DNA of 37,184 bases from Acholeplasmatales bacterium (GTDB lineage Bacteria; Bacillota_I; Bacilli_A; ML615J-28; CAG-313), in assembly GCA_003539625.1 (NCBI GenBank), contig DPOU01000025.1, positions 1 through 37,184 on the forward strand, in the 5' to 3' direction. This document shows positions 15,838 through 23,358 of the stretch, piece after piece; within the stretch, counting starts at the first letter, position 1, and each line of letters begins with the position of its first letter. The translations under genes and the position numbers were made by a program. The notes below the pieces were generated by a model. It did no database searches and was not told the origin of the DNA. It worked only from the letters and a program-made list of their open reading frames with translations.

Positions 15838-16374
15838 ATGTTTACAAAATTAAAGAGTAAATTTAGTGAAATTGTAGTAGTTTTAGCTAGTGTTGCAACT
15901 TTTTTTATAGGTGTAGCATTAATAGATAGAATATTTACAAGTAATTACAATACAGGTGTTGTATTTGATATAATTACTTATGGATTAATGATTGCATCAT
16001 CAATTATGTTAATTGTTCTTGGAGTAAAAAAAGAACTATCTAAGAGTGATATAACAATACCTGTAATCTTACTATTTAGTAGTTATGTAATTAATTACGT
16101 ATATGCTATTATAAGTAATGATTTTGTTGGTGCTGATCGTTTAATATTATATTTGTTACTATATGTTGCGGGGATTGTATTATATTTATTAACGTTAAAT
16201 AATAATAAAATCAGAATATTCTGCTTAATAATATTTGCAATTATTACAACGATTTTTGTATGTTCATTTTTAGGTGGAAGTACATTTGGTTTATCTATTC
16301 TTATTCAAATGGTAATATTTGATATTATTATTTTTACAAGTGATAAAGAAAATAACTATCCAGAAAATCTATAA
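15838..16374 (+). CDS. Six-helix membrane protein of unknown function
   Basis: This 178-aa protein has six predicted membrane helices (about 12-31, 42-62, 72-92, 101-120, 125-145 and 149-168) with short loops and both ends in the cytoplasm. I do not recognise a family. It starts at ATG 15838, 8-9 bp after AAGGA; the in-frame GTG at 15829 overlaps that binding site and is rejected. It is the last gene before a strong terminator and probably shares a transcript with the previous gene, 42 bp upstream. Confidence 0.72.
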   Translation: MFTKLKSKFSEIVVVLASVATFFIGVALIDRIFTSNYNTGVVFDIITYGLMIASSIMLIVLGVKKELSKSDITIPVILLFSSYVINYVYAIISNDFVGADRLILYLLLYVAGIVLYLLTLNNNKIRIFCLIIFAIITTIFVCSFLGGSTFGLSILIQMVIFDIIIFTSDKENNYPENL

Positions 16375-16396
16375 GCTGATATTTATCAGCTTTTTT
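16375..16396 (+). terminator. Intrinsic terminator
   Basis: GCTGATA (16375-16381) and TATCAGC (16384-16390) are followed by six Ts, starting at the base after the stop codon. The tight loop probably opens one A-T pair. Confidence 0.88.
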
Positions 16397-16412
16397 GTTT
16401 GAGTAAAATAGG

Positions 16413-16441
16413 TTGAAAAATATTCAAAAAAAGTATATAAT
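16413..16441 (+). promoter_or_regulatory. Promoter for pncA-pncB
   Basis: TTGAAA (16413-16418) and TATAAT (16436-16441) are 17 bp apart. The binding site GAGGT follows and ATG is at 16462. Confidence 0.75.
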
Positions 16442-16461
16442 ATAACCGAGGTAGATAAAAA

Positions 16462-16971
16462 ATGAAATTATTAATTGTTGTTGATTATCAAAATGATTTT
16501 GTAAATGGTTCATTAGGTTTTAAAAAAGCTGAAGAATTAGAACAAAGAATAGTTCAAAAAATCAAAGAATACGATAATGTTATTTTTACTCTTGATACTC
16601 ATTATGATAATTATTTTGATACGCTTGAAGGTAAAAAATTACCAGTAAAACATTGTATAAAAGATACTGATGGTCATAAATTATATGGTGAAGTTGGTAA
16701 ATATTTAGATAAAGCAATTAAAGTATTTGAAAAACCAACCTTTCCATCACTGGAACTTGCCAACTATTTAGTAGGTAAAGGCTATGATGAAGTAGAAATT
16801 TGTGGGCTTGTTTCAAATATTTGTGTGCTATCTAACGTAGTAATGGTAAAAGCAGCCCTTCCTAATGCAAGAATAATTGTAAATAAAAATTTAACCGCAT
16901 CTTTTGATGAAAAATTAAACGAAGAAACATTTGATATATTGAAAGGAATACATGTAGATGTTACATGTTAA
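16462..16971 (+). CDS. pncA: Nicotinamidase (isochorismatase-like cysteine hydrolase)
   Basis: This 169-aa enzyme should hydrolyse nicotinamide to nicotinate plus ammonia. The triad of the family is visible: Asp 8 in VVDYQNDF, Lys 91 in FEKPTF, and Cys 121 in CGLVSNICVLSN. Metal ligands of nicotinamidase are also there: Asp 45 and His 47 in TLDTH, and His 64 in PVKHC. It is slightly short for the family but complete. The assignment to nicotinamidase, rather than another isochorismatase-fold hydrolase, rests on the metal site and on the next gene, pncB, 14 bp downstream, which uses the product. Confidence 0.92.
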   Translation: MKLLIVVDYQNDFVNGSLGFKKAEELEQRIVQKIKEYDNVIFTLDTHYDNYFDTLEGKKLPVKHCIKDTDGHKLYGEVGKYLDKAIKVFEKPTFPSLELANYLVGKGYDEVEICGLVSNICVLSNVVMVKAALPNARIIVNKNLTASFDEKLNEETFDILKGIHVDVTC

Positions 16972-16985
16972 GATAGGTACAACCA

Positions 16986-18416
16986 ATGTTAAAAGATTTA
17001 AATAATTATACAACTTTAACTGACTTTTATGAATTAACGATGGCCAATGGTTATTATGAATTAGGAATGAAAGATAAAATAGTTTATTTTGATATGTTTT
17101 ACCGAATGAATCCTAATAATGCGGGGTTTTCAGTATGTGCAGGGTTAAAACAATTAATTGAATATATTGAAAATCTTCATTTCAGCAGTGAAGATATCGA
17201 ATATTTAAGAAAACAAGGTTCATTTAGTGAAGGATTCTTAGAATACTTAAAAGACTTTCATTTTACAGGCGATATTTATGCGGTAGAAGAAGGTAACTTT
17301 ATTTTTCCTAATGAACCAATTGTTACGGTTAAAGCTCCTATTATTGAAGCCCAAATAATTGAAACATTCCTACTACTTACGATTAACCATCAATCATTAA
17401 TCGCAAGTAAAGCTGAAAGAATTGTAAGAGCGGCTGCTGGAAGAAGCGTTATGGAATTTGGTGCACGCCGTGCTCAAGGTGCTTCTGCCGCCATTTTAGG
17501 ACCAAGAGCAGCTTATATTGCGGGGGTTTCAGGAACATCATGTGTAACATGTGATGAATGGTTTGGTGTCAAGGCTTTAGGAACTATGGCTCATTCTTGG
17601 GTTCAAGCCTTCCCTAGTGAATATGAAGCATTTAAAGCATATGTAAAATTATATCCAGATAATGTGGTGTTACTTGTTGATACATACAATGTATTAAAGA
17701 GCGGTGTGCCTAATGCTATAAAAGTAATTAAAGAATTTAATCTAGAAAAAGCTGCTGTTCGTATAGATTCTGGTGATATTGCATATCTTTCTAAGTCGGC
17801 AAGAAAGATGTTTGATGAAGCAGGTTTACCATTTGTAAAAATTTGTGCATCAAACAGCTTAGATGAATACTTAATTACTGAATTACAAAATCAAGGTGCT
17901 TGTATTGACTCATATGGAGTTGGTGAACGCTTAATAACATCAAAATCTAATCCTGTATTTGATGGTGTATATAAACTTGCCGCAATCGTTGAAAATGGTG
18001 AAATAGTTCCCAAGATGAAAATAAGCGAAAATGAGGGAAAAATTACTAACCCACATTTCAAAAAAGTTTATCGTTTATTTTCAAAGGATACTAATATGGC
18101 CCTTGCTGATGTAATATGTTTACACGATGAAGTAATTGATAGTGAAGAATATGAAATCTTTGATCCAAGATTTACTTGGAAACGTAAGAATCTTACTAAT
18201 TTCTATGTTGAAGAATTACAAAAACCAATTTTTAAGGATGGTAAATTAGTTTATCAAATTCCATCTCTTGAAGAATCAAGAAAGTTTTGTAAGTATTCAT
18301 TATCTAGACTTTGGGATGAAGTAAAACGATTCGACAATCCTCATGGCTATTATGTAGACTTATCACAAAAATTATGGGATATTAAAAATAGTTTATTACA
18401 AAAAAGAAATAAGTGA
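16986..18416 (+). CDS. pncB: Nicotinate phosphoribosyltransferase
   Basis: This 476-aa enzyme makes nicotinate mononucleotide from nicotinate and PRPP, using ATP, in the Preiss-Handler route to NAD. Recognisable parts are the N-terminal LTDFYELTMANGYYELG, the EFGARRAQGASAA segment with active-site basic residues, GTMAHSWVQAFPSE with its conserved histidine, and the phosphate-binding DSGDIAYLS region. It is full length for the longer bacterial type. The binding site before ATG 16986 is weak (ATAGGT), so coupling to pncA is likely. It ends in TGA. With pncA it forms a two-step salvage operon. Confidence 0.96.
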   Translation: MLKDLNNYTTLTDFYELTMANGYYELGMKDKIVYFDMFYRMNPNNAGFSVCAGLKQLIEYIENLHFSSEDIEYLRKQGSFSEGFLEYLKDFHFTGDIYAVEEGNFIFPNEPIVTVKAPIIEAQIIETFLLLTINHQSLIASKAERIVRAAAGRSVMEFGARRAQGASAAILGPRAAYIAGVSGTSCVTCDEWFGVKALGTMAHSWVQAFPSEYEAFKAYVKLYPDNVVLLVDTYNVLKSGVPNAIKVIKEFNLEKAAVRIDSGDIAYLSKSARKMFDEAGLPFVKICASNSLDEYLITELQNQGACIDSYGVGERLITSKSNPVFDGVYKLAAIVENGEIVPKMKISENEGKITNPHFKKVYRLFSKDTNMALADVICLHDEVIDSEEYEIFDPRFTWKRKNLTNFYVEELQKPIFKDGKLVYQIPSLEESRKFCKYSLSRLWDEVKRFDNPHGYYVDLSQKLWDIKNSLLQKRNK

Positions 18417-18431
18417 AGGAGGTTAATTAGT

Positions 18432-18632
18432 ATGATGGACAAACTAAGCGAAAAATTATCAGTAGTTAAAAGCAATGCTTCAGAAATTGCTAAACTAGTT
18501 GAAGAATTAAGCAAGAAAAATGTTAATGATCCAGATTACAAATTAGGCGTTGATGAAATTGCTAGATTATCAAGAGTTACTTATGACCTAGCAATGGAAG
18601 TAAACGATGCTATTGTAAATGCTGAAAAGTAA
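18432..18632 (+). CDS. Small helical protein of unknown function
   Basis: This 66-aa soluble protein is predicted to be two or three amphipathic helices (KLSEKLSVVKSNASEIAKLVEELSKK, then DEIARLSRVTYDLAMEVNDAIVNAEK). There is no motif that I recognise. An excellent binding site, AAGGAGG (18416-18422), serves ATG 18432; ATG 18435 is an in-frame alternative. It lies 15 bp after pncB and before a strong terminator, so it is the third gene of the NAD-salvage transcript, though nothing in it suggests a role in that pathway. Confidence 0.7.
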   Translation: MMDKLSEKLSVVKSNASEIAKLVEELSKKNVNDPDYKLGVDEIARLSRVTYDLAMEVNDAIVNAEK

Positions 18633-18640
18633 TCATTAAA

Positions 18641-18680
18641 AAAAAGATGTAAGTACGTTTAATCGTATTTACATCTTTTT
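18641..18680 (+). terminator. Very strong intrinsic terminator
   Basis: A 17-bp stem with one G-T pair (18641-18657 with 18664-18680) has a 6-base loop and ends in five Ts. It is nearly symmetric, so it may also stop transcription on the other strand. Confidence 0.93.
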
Positions 18681-18681
18681 A

Positions 18682-18690
18682 TGTTATAAT
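18682..18690 (+). promoter_or_regulatory. Extended -10 promoter directly after a terminator
   Basis: TGTTATAAT combines a TGn extension with a perfect -10. The -35 position (about 18662-18667, ATCGTA) falls inside the preceding terminator stem and is poor, so the extended -10 must carry recognition. Confidence 0.6.
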
Positions 18691-18708
18691 AGTGCTAAGG
18701 AGTACAAT

Positions 18709-19236
18709 ATGCGAAAAATAACAAAAAATAATATTACTAACGAAGTATCAAAGGCAATTAATACTACTATAAAGTATTTAAATACATATAAAACTACTTG
18801 GAATGTCGAAATAATGGAGTTTCCTAATAAATACAACATTATACTAAAAACGGATAATGTGTGTTTTGATTTAGAAAATATTTATGAAACTTTATTTAAC
18901 GATAAATCTGGTAAATATGATGATATTTTATATTTTAAAGATCTAACCTTTATTACTACCACCAAATATGAAGAGAGTCATATAGAAGAATCGGAATTAA
19001 ATATAACGAAAGTTATGGATTCAAATGATGAATACATTATGTCTAATGTAAGACTTCTAGCAACCTATCAAAGACAAATGCCTAGATCAGTACTTACACT
19101 AGCAAATCAGAAATATCAAGACTATGATTTGGTTATTCAAACCATTAAAGAATGTTTTGTTGAAAACCAAACTTTAAAGAAATTTAGTATATTGGATACA
19201 AAATATAGAGAAAAAATTGTATTTTTAAATAATTAA
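18709..19236 (+). CDS. Hypothetical protein
   Basis: This 175-aa soluble protein is not one I recognise. It is charged and Asn/Thr-rich with no signal peptide or membrane helix. A middle part (30-75) looks like beta strands (WNVEIMEF, YNIILKT), and there is a helical C-terminal half. It stands alone between a strong terminator and a separate promoter for hypB. Start ATG 18709 has AAGGAG at 18697-18702. Confidence 0.7.
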   Translation: MRKITKNNITNEVSKAINTTIKYLNTYKTTWNVEIMEFPNKYNIILKTDNVCFDLENIYETLFNDKSGKYDDILYFKDLTFITTTKYEESHIEESELNITKVMDSNDEYIMSNVRLLATYQRQMPRSVLTLANQKYQDYDLVIQTIKECFVENQTLKKFSILDTKYREKIVFLNN

Positions 19237-19259
19237 ACTATATCAAAAAATATATAGTT
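19236..19259 (+). repeat. AT-only inverted repeat
   Basis: AACTATAT (19236-19243) and ATATAGTT (19252-19259) flank an A-rich loop, right after the stop of the 175-aa gene. There is no T run, so it is at best a weak terminator. Confidence 0.4.
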
Positions 19260-19287
19260 CTATATATAAAAAGATAATTAGGAAAGA

Positions 19288-19316
19288 TTTACAAAATTTG
19301 TTTGATGTGATAAAAT
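19288..19316 (+). promoter_or_regulatory. Promoter for the hypB operon
   Basis: TTTACA (19288-19293) and TAAAAT (19311-19316) are 17 bp apart. The binding site AAGGGG precedes ATG 19338. Confidence 0.6.
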
Positions 19317-19337
19317 AACAAAAAAAGGGGTCATATT

Positions 19338-20015
19338 ATGGATGAAGTAAAAGTAATTGAAATTAAAAAAAGTATTTTTGACGAAAATAATAAGGATGCG
19401 GATAACTTACGTAGTGATTTAAAAAAACGCAAAATCTTTTTATTAAACGTTATGTCTTCACCTGGTTCAGGTAAAACAACTACCCTTATAAAAGTAATTA
19501 ATGCTTTAAAGGAAAAATTTAAGATTGCGGTAATGGAAGCAGATATTGATTCTAAAGTAGATGCTGAAAAAATAAAAGTTGCTACAGGTGTTCAAACTAT
19601 CCAATTACATACAGGAGGAATGTGTCATTTAGATGCTGAAATGACTAAACAAGGTCTTGATAATTTGGATATGAATCAAGTTGATTTAGTTATTTTAGAA
19701 AATGTTGGTAATCTTGTATGCCCTGCTGAATTTGATACGGGGTCAGTAAAGAATATAATGATTTTATCAGTTCCTGAAGGTGATGACAAACCTTTGAAAT
19801 ATCCACTAATGTTTTCTATTTGCGATGTTGTATTGGTTAATAAAATTGATGTGCTACCATATTTTGATTTTAATTTAGAAAATTGCAAAGAATACATTAA
19901 AATGCGAAACCCTAAAACTAAGGTGATGCCAATTTGTGCTAAAACTGGTGAAGGTATAGATGAATTTGCAAAATGGTTATCAACTGAAATTATTAAGTGG
20001 AAGGAGGAAGAATAA
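19338..20015 (+). CDS. hypB: Hydrogenase nickel-incorporation GTPase HypB
   Basis: This 225-aa SIMIBI-class GTPase delivers nickel, normally to NiFe hydrogenase, together with HypA. Seen are the P-loop SSPGSGKTT (about 40-48), the switch region MEADIDSKVDAEKI, the G-domain metal site (Cys 96-His 97 in GGMCHLDAEM and Cys 128 in GNLVCPAEFD), the base-specificity motif VNKID, and CAKTGEGIDEF. The N-terminus (MDEVKVIEIKK) lacks the CxxCGC nickel site and the His-rich tract of some HypBs. It overlaps the next gene by one base and is separated from hypA only by that gene. No hydrogenase is in the window. Confidence 0.93.
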   Translation: MDEVKVIEIKKSIFDENNKDADNLRSDLKKRKIFLLNVMSSPGSGKTTTLIKVINALKEKFKIAVMEADIDSKVDAEKIKVATGVQTIQLHTGGMCHLDAEMTKQGLDNLDMNQVDLVILENVGNLVCPAEFDTGSVKNIMILSVPEGDDKPLKYPLMFSICDVVLVNKIDVLPYFDFNLENCKEYIKMRNPKTKVMPICAKTGEGIDEFAKWLSTEIIKWKEEE

Positions 20016-22867
20016 TGCCAGAAATGAGTAATGCTTTTATACCGGAACATAAAGGCGAAAAAGAACCTCGTGAGAAAATATTAAAACTTGGCAAAAAAAT
20101 TACTGACTGTCTTCCTCACAAATTACATGGTCTTACTACTGATGATCCAGAATATTGGGGACTTGCTTGTGTAGTAACTGATGAAATGGCTGACATTGCT
20201 TTAAAGATGAAAGTACGTAAGCACTATACATTTGGACAATTGTTAAAAATGAATAAAGGTTATACAAGTACAGAATTACAAAAAATTCTTGATGAAATGT
20301 CACATATCGGTATATTAGAATATGATTATGGTGATTTATATGACAGGAATGGTCCAATAGAAGGAAAAAGAGAACGTAGATATTTACTTCCGTTATTTGT
20401 TCCAGGTTCTGCTGAATTTACCAATATGATAAAAGAACAATTAGATGAACATCCAGAACTTGCAATGTTTTTCGAAAGAATGACTTTTTTACCGCTAGAA
20501 AAAGTAACTCCAATGGTTCCACCAGGAGGTGCTGGAATTGGTATGCACGTAATACCAGTAGAACAAGCAATAGATGCAAAAAATACGTCGTTAGATATAG
20601 AACATATTTCATATTGGTTGAAAAAATATGAAGGTCACTTAAGTGTGGGAATATGTTCTTGTAGATATGGTAGATCAAAACTAAATGAAGGCTGTGGTGA
20701 CAGTTGTGAAGAATGGTGTATTGGCGTAGGTGATATGGCTGACTATTGCGTTGAAACCAATAAAGGCCGAAAAATCACATATGAAGAAGCAATTCAAATT
20801 CTTAAGAACGCTGAAGCTAATGGATATGTTCATCAAATAACTAACATAGATGGCGAAAATAAAATTTTTGCTATTTGCAACTGTAATGTTAATATTTGTA
20901 ATGCTTTAAGAACTTCACAATTATTTAATACTCCTAATATGTCTAGAAGCGCATATACCGCACATATTGATATTGATAAATGTGTAGCTTGTGGTAAATG
21001 TGTAGAATATTGCCCAAGTGGTGCAGTAAAATTAGGTCAAAAATTAAATACTAAAAATGGCCCTATCAAATATCCAAAGCATGAATTACCAGATCATATG
21101 CCTTGGGGTAAAGATAAATGGGATGAAGACTACCGAGATAAAAACCGTATAAATTGTTACCAAACCGGAACTGCTCCTTGTAAAGTAGCTTGCCCAGCTC
21201 ATATTGCGGTGGAAGGTTATATTAAGATGGTTAAAGAAGGTAGATTCCGTGATGCTTTAGCATTAATTAAAAAAGATAATCCTTTCCCAGCTATTTGTGG
21301 TAGAGTTTGTAACAAAAGATGTGAAGCCGCTTGTACTAGAGGTAAAATAGATGAGGCTGTTGCTATCGATGATATCAAAAAATTTGTTGCAGAATTAGAT
21401 TTACAAAGTAATACAAGATACATTCCAGACATTGTCATCCCATCAAATATGGGTAGATGGAAAGAAAAAATTGCTATCATTGGTGCAGGGCCAGCTGGTC
21501 TATCATGTGCGTATTATCTTGCAACTAAAGGATATTATCCAGTTGTGTTTGAAAAAAATGAAAAACCTGGTGGTATGTTAACTTATGGTATTCCTTCATA
21601 TAAATTAGAAAAAGATGTAATTGATGCTGAAATTGAAATACTAAAAGAACTTGGTGTCAATATTAAATGTGGTGTTGAAGTAGGTAAAGATGTTACAATA
21701 GCTTCATTAAGAGAAGAAGGCTTTAAAGCATTCTATATCGCAATTGGCTGTCAAGGCGGAAAACTTCCAGGAATACCTGGAGAAGATGCTAAAGGCACAA
21801 GTGTTGCCGTAAAATTCTTACATGATGCCACTGTAGACAAATCAACAATTTTAAATGGCAATGTGGTAGTGGTTGGTGGAGGAAATGTTGCAATTGATTG
21901 TGCACGTACTGCGAAACGTTTTAAAGCTAACAAAGTATCAGTATTTTCTCTAGAAGATCGTAATCATATGCCTGCAACAAATCAAGAAATACTTGAAACT
22001 TTGGATGAAGGAATTGAAATTAACAATGGTTATGGTCCAAAAGAAATTATCAAAGATGAAAATGGTTGTGTAAAACAAATTGTCTTCAAAAAGTGTTTAA
22101 GCGTAAATGATCCAGTAACCCATAAATTTAATCCAGTTTATGACGAAAATGATACTGTAACTATCGATGCTACTCATGTAATTTTTGCAATAGGTCAAAC
22201 AATTAATTGGGGCAATTTACTAGAAGGAACAAAAGTAACTTTCCAACATGGTAATTACCCTGTTGCTGATAAATTAACTTATCAAACTAATGAACCTGAT
22301 ATTTTTGTTGGTGGTGATGTATACACAGAACCTAAATTTGCTATTGATGCTATTGAAGCAGGAAAATGTGCAGCTGAATCATTACATCGCTTTGTTCAAC
22401 CTGGTACAAGTTTGACAATAGGTCGTAATAGAAGAGACTTTATTGAATTAAATAAAGATGATTTAGTAATCGATGGTTATGATAATCAAGGAAGAAACGA
22501 ACCAGGAATGGATGAAACAATTGACTACAGAAATAGTTTCAAGGATGCCCATAAAACATTCACAAAAGAACAAGCAATGTCAGAAGCCAATCGTTGCTTA
22601 TGTTGTGGTGCATCAATTGTTGATGAAAACAAATGTATTGGTTGTGGAGTATGTACAACTAAATGTGAATTTGACGCAATTCATCTAGTTAGAGATCATC
22701 CTGAAATGTCAACTATGGTAAAAAGTGAAGATAAATTTAAGAAAATTTTACCATATGCAATTAAACGTGGATTAAAAATCAAGTTTAAAACTAAAACTCC
22801 TGAAGAAAAACTTTCAATCAAAAAACATAAAGAATACGTAAAAGCACAAAAGGGAAACAAAAAATAA
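20015..22867 (+). CDS. Multi-cluster Fe-S/FAD oxidoreductase with GltD-like core
   Basis: This 950-aa cytoplasmic flavoprotein starts at ATG 20015 behind AAGGAGG. Residues 1-130 include a winged-helix-like part (YTFGQLLKMNKGYTS). Residues 210-300 hold an unusual set of cysteines (214, 216, 227, 231, 235, 245, 288, 290, 295). A 4Fe-4S ferredoxin motif CVACGKCVEYC lies at 323-333. Residues 380-445 form the Fe-S domain seen in the glutamate synthase small subunit (Cys 389, 393, 428, 432, 436, 440). Two dinucleotide folds follow, IIGAGPAGLSCAYYL (488-502) for FAD and VVVGGGNVAIDCA (618-630) for NAD(P)H, then FVGGDV (765-769). A C-terminal ferredoxin motif CIGCGVCTTKC is at 874-884. It probably moves electrons between NAD(P)H and a low-potential partner; GltD itself is less likely because no GltB is present. 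Confidence 0.85.
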   Translation: MPEMSNAFIPEHKGEKEPREKILKLGKKITDCLPHKLHGLTTDDPEYWGLACVVTDEMADIALKMKVRKHYTFGQLLKMNKGYTSTELQKILDEMSHIGILEYDYGDLYDRNGPIEGKRERRYLLPLFVPGSAEFTNMIKEQLDEHPELAMFFERMTFLPLEKVTPMVPPGGAGIGMHVIPVEQAIDAKNTSLDIEHISYWLKKYEGHLSVGICSCRYGRSKLNEGCGDSCEEWCIGVGDMADYCVETNKGRKITYEEAIQILKNAEANGYVHQITNIDGENKIFAICNCNVNICNALRTSQLFNTPNMSRSAYTAHIDIDKCVACGKCVEYCPSGAVKLGQKLNTKNGPIKYPKHELPDHMPWGKDKWDEDYRDKNRINCYQTGTAPCKVACPAHIAVEGYIKMVKEGRFRDALALIKKDNPFPAICGRVCNKRCEAACTRGKIDEAVAIDDIKKFVAELDLQSNTRYIPDIVIPSNMGRWKEKIAIIGAGPAGLSCAYYLATKGYYPVVFEKNEKPGGMLTYGIPSYKLEKDVIDAEIEILKELGVNIKCGVEVGKDVTIASLREEGFKAFYIAIGCQGGKLPGIPGEDAKGTSVAVKFLHDATVDKSTILNGNVVVVGGGNVAIDCARTAKRFKANKVSVFSLEDRNHMPATNQEILETLDEGIEINNGYGPKEIIKDENGCVKQIVFKKCLSVNDPVTHKFNPVYDENDTVTIDATHVIFAIGQTINWGNLLEGTKVTFQHGNYPVADKLTYQTNEPDIFVGGDVYTEPKFAIDAIEAGKCAAESLHRFVQPGTSLTIGRNRRDFIELNKDDLVIDGYDNQGRNEPGMDETIDYRNSFKDAHKTFTKEQAMSEANRCLCCGASIVDENKCIGCGVCTTKCEFDAIHLVRDHPEMSTMVKSEDKFKKILPYAIKRGLKIKFKTKTPEEKLSIKKHKEYVKAQKGNKK

Positions 22868-23241
22868 TGCATGAATTAGGGATTGTCTTTCACATTGCTA
22901 AAATGGTTGAAAATGCTGCTCGTCAAAATAACGTGAAGCGAATTGCTAAAGTAACATTAGAAATTGGTGAAGTATCTGCTATTGTTAACAATTATTTAGA
23001 AGATTGTTGGAATTGGAACGCCAAAAAATCTGAATTATTAAAAGATTCAAAACTAGAAATAATAAATATTAAAGCAGTATCTTATTGTGATGCTTGTCAC
23101 AAGGAATATGAAACTGTAAAATATGGAAAAATTTGCCCTTTCTGCGGTAGTTCAAATACTTATCTTTTACGAGGGAATGAAGCAAATTTAAAAGAAATAG
23201 CAGTATATGATGACAAAATAAATAAACATAGTAAAAAGTGA
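22867..23241 (+). CDS. hypA: Hydrogenase maturation nickel chaperone HypA
   Basis: This 124-aa protein has the HypA hallmarks: N-terminal Met-His-Glu, where His 2 binds nickel, and a zinc site of two CxxC pairs (Cys 74/77 and Cys 90/93 in CDACHKEY and ICPFCGSS). It works with HypB in nickel delivery. Its ATG overlaps the stop of the 950-aa oxidoreductase by one base, so the order hypB-oxidoreductase-hypA is one translational unit. It ends in TGA inside the terminator stem. Confidence 0.92.
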   Translation: MHELGIVFHIAKMVENAARQNNVKRIAKVTLEIGEVSAIVNNYLEDCWNWNAKKSELLKDSKLEIINIKAVSYCDACHKEYETVKYGKICPFCGSSNTYLLRGNEANLKEIAVYDDKINKHSKK

Positions 23242-23266
23242 TTATAGCAATATAATCACTTTTTAC
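23231..23266 (+). terminator. Terminator of the hyp operon
   Basis: A perfect 16-bp stem (23231-23246 with 23251-23266) has a GCAA loop. The arms carry A5 and T5, so it may work on both strands. It contains the hypA stop codon. Confidence 0.88.
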
Positions 23267-23326
23267 ATTTTCCTTACATTTATTTACAAAAATATGATTT
23301 ATTGACAAACAATAATTTGCTATAAT
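23262..23326 (+). promoter_or_regulatory. PhoP/PhoB-type box and -10 of the pst operon
   Basis: TTTACA (23262), CTTACA (23273), TTTACA (23283) and TTGACA (23302) lie at steps of 11, 10 and 19 bp, upstream of TATAAT (23321-23326). TT(A/T/C)A(C/T)A direct repeats about 11 bp apart are the known binding pattern for PhoP in Bacillus. TTGACA is only 13 bp from the -10, too close for a normal promoter, which fits an activator-dependent start. The first repeat overlaps the hypA terminator. Confidence 0.65.
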
Positions 23327-23358
23327 TTTAGTGTAAATAATAAAGGAGAGATAATTAT

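Noticed and set aside
20015..22867. Glutamate synthase small subunit (gltD)
   Set aside because: The core is GltD-like, but the protein is about twice the usual length, has extra ferredoxin motifs at both ends, and there is no gltB nearby.
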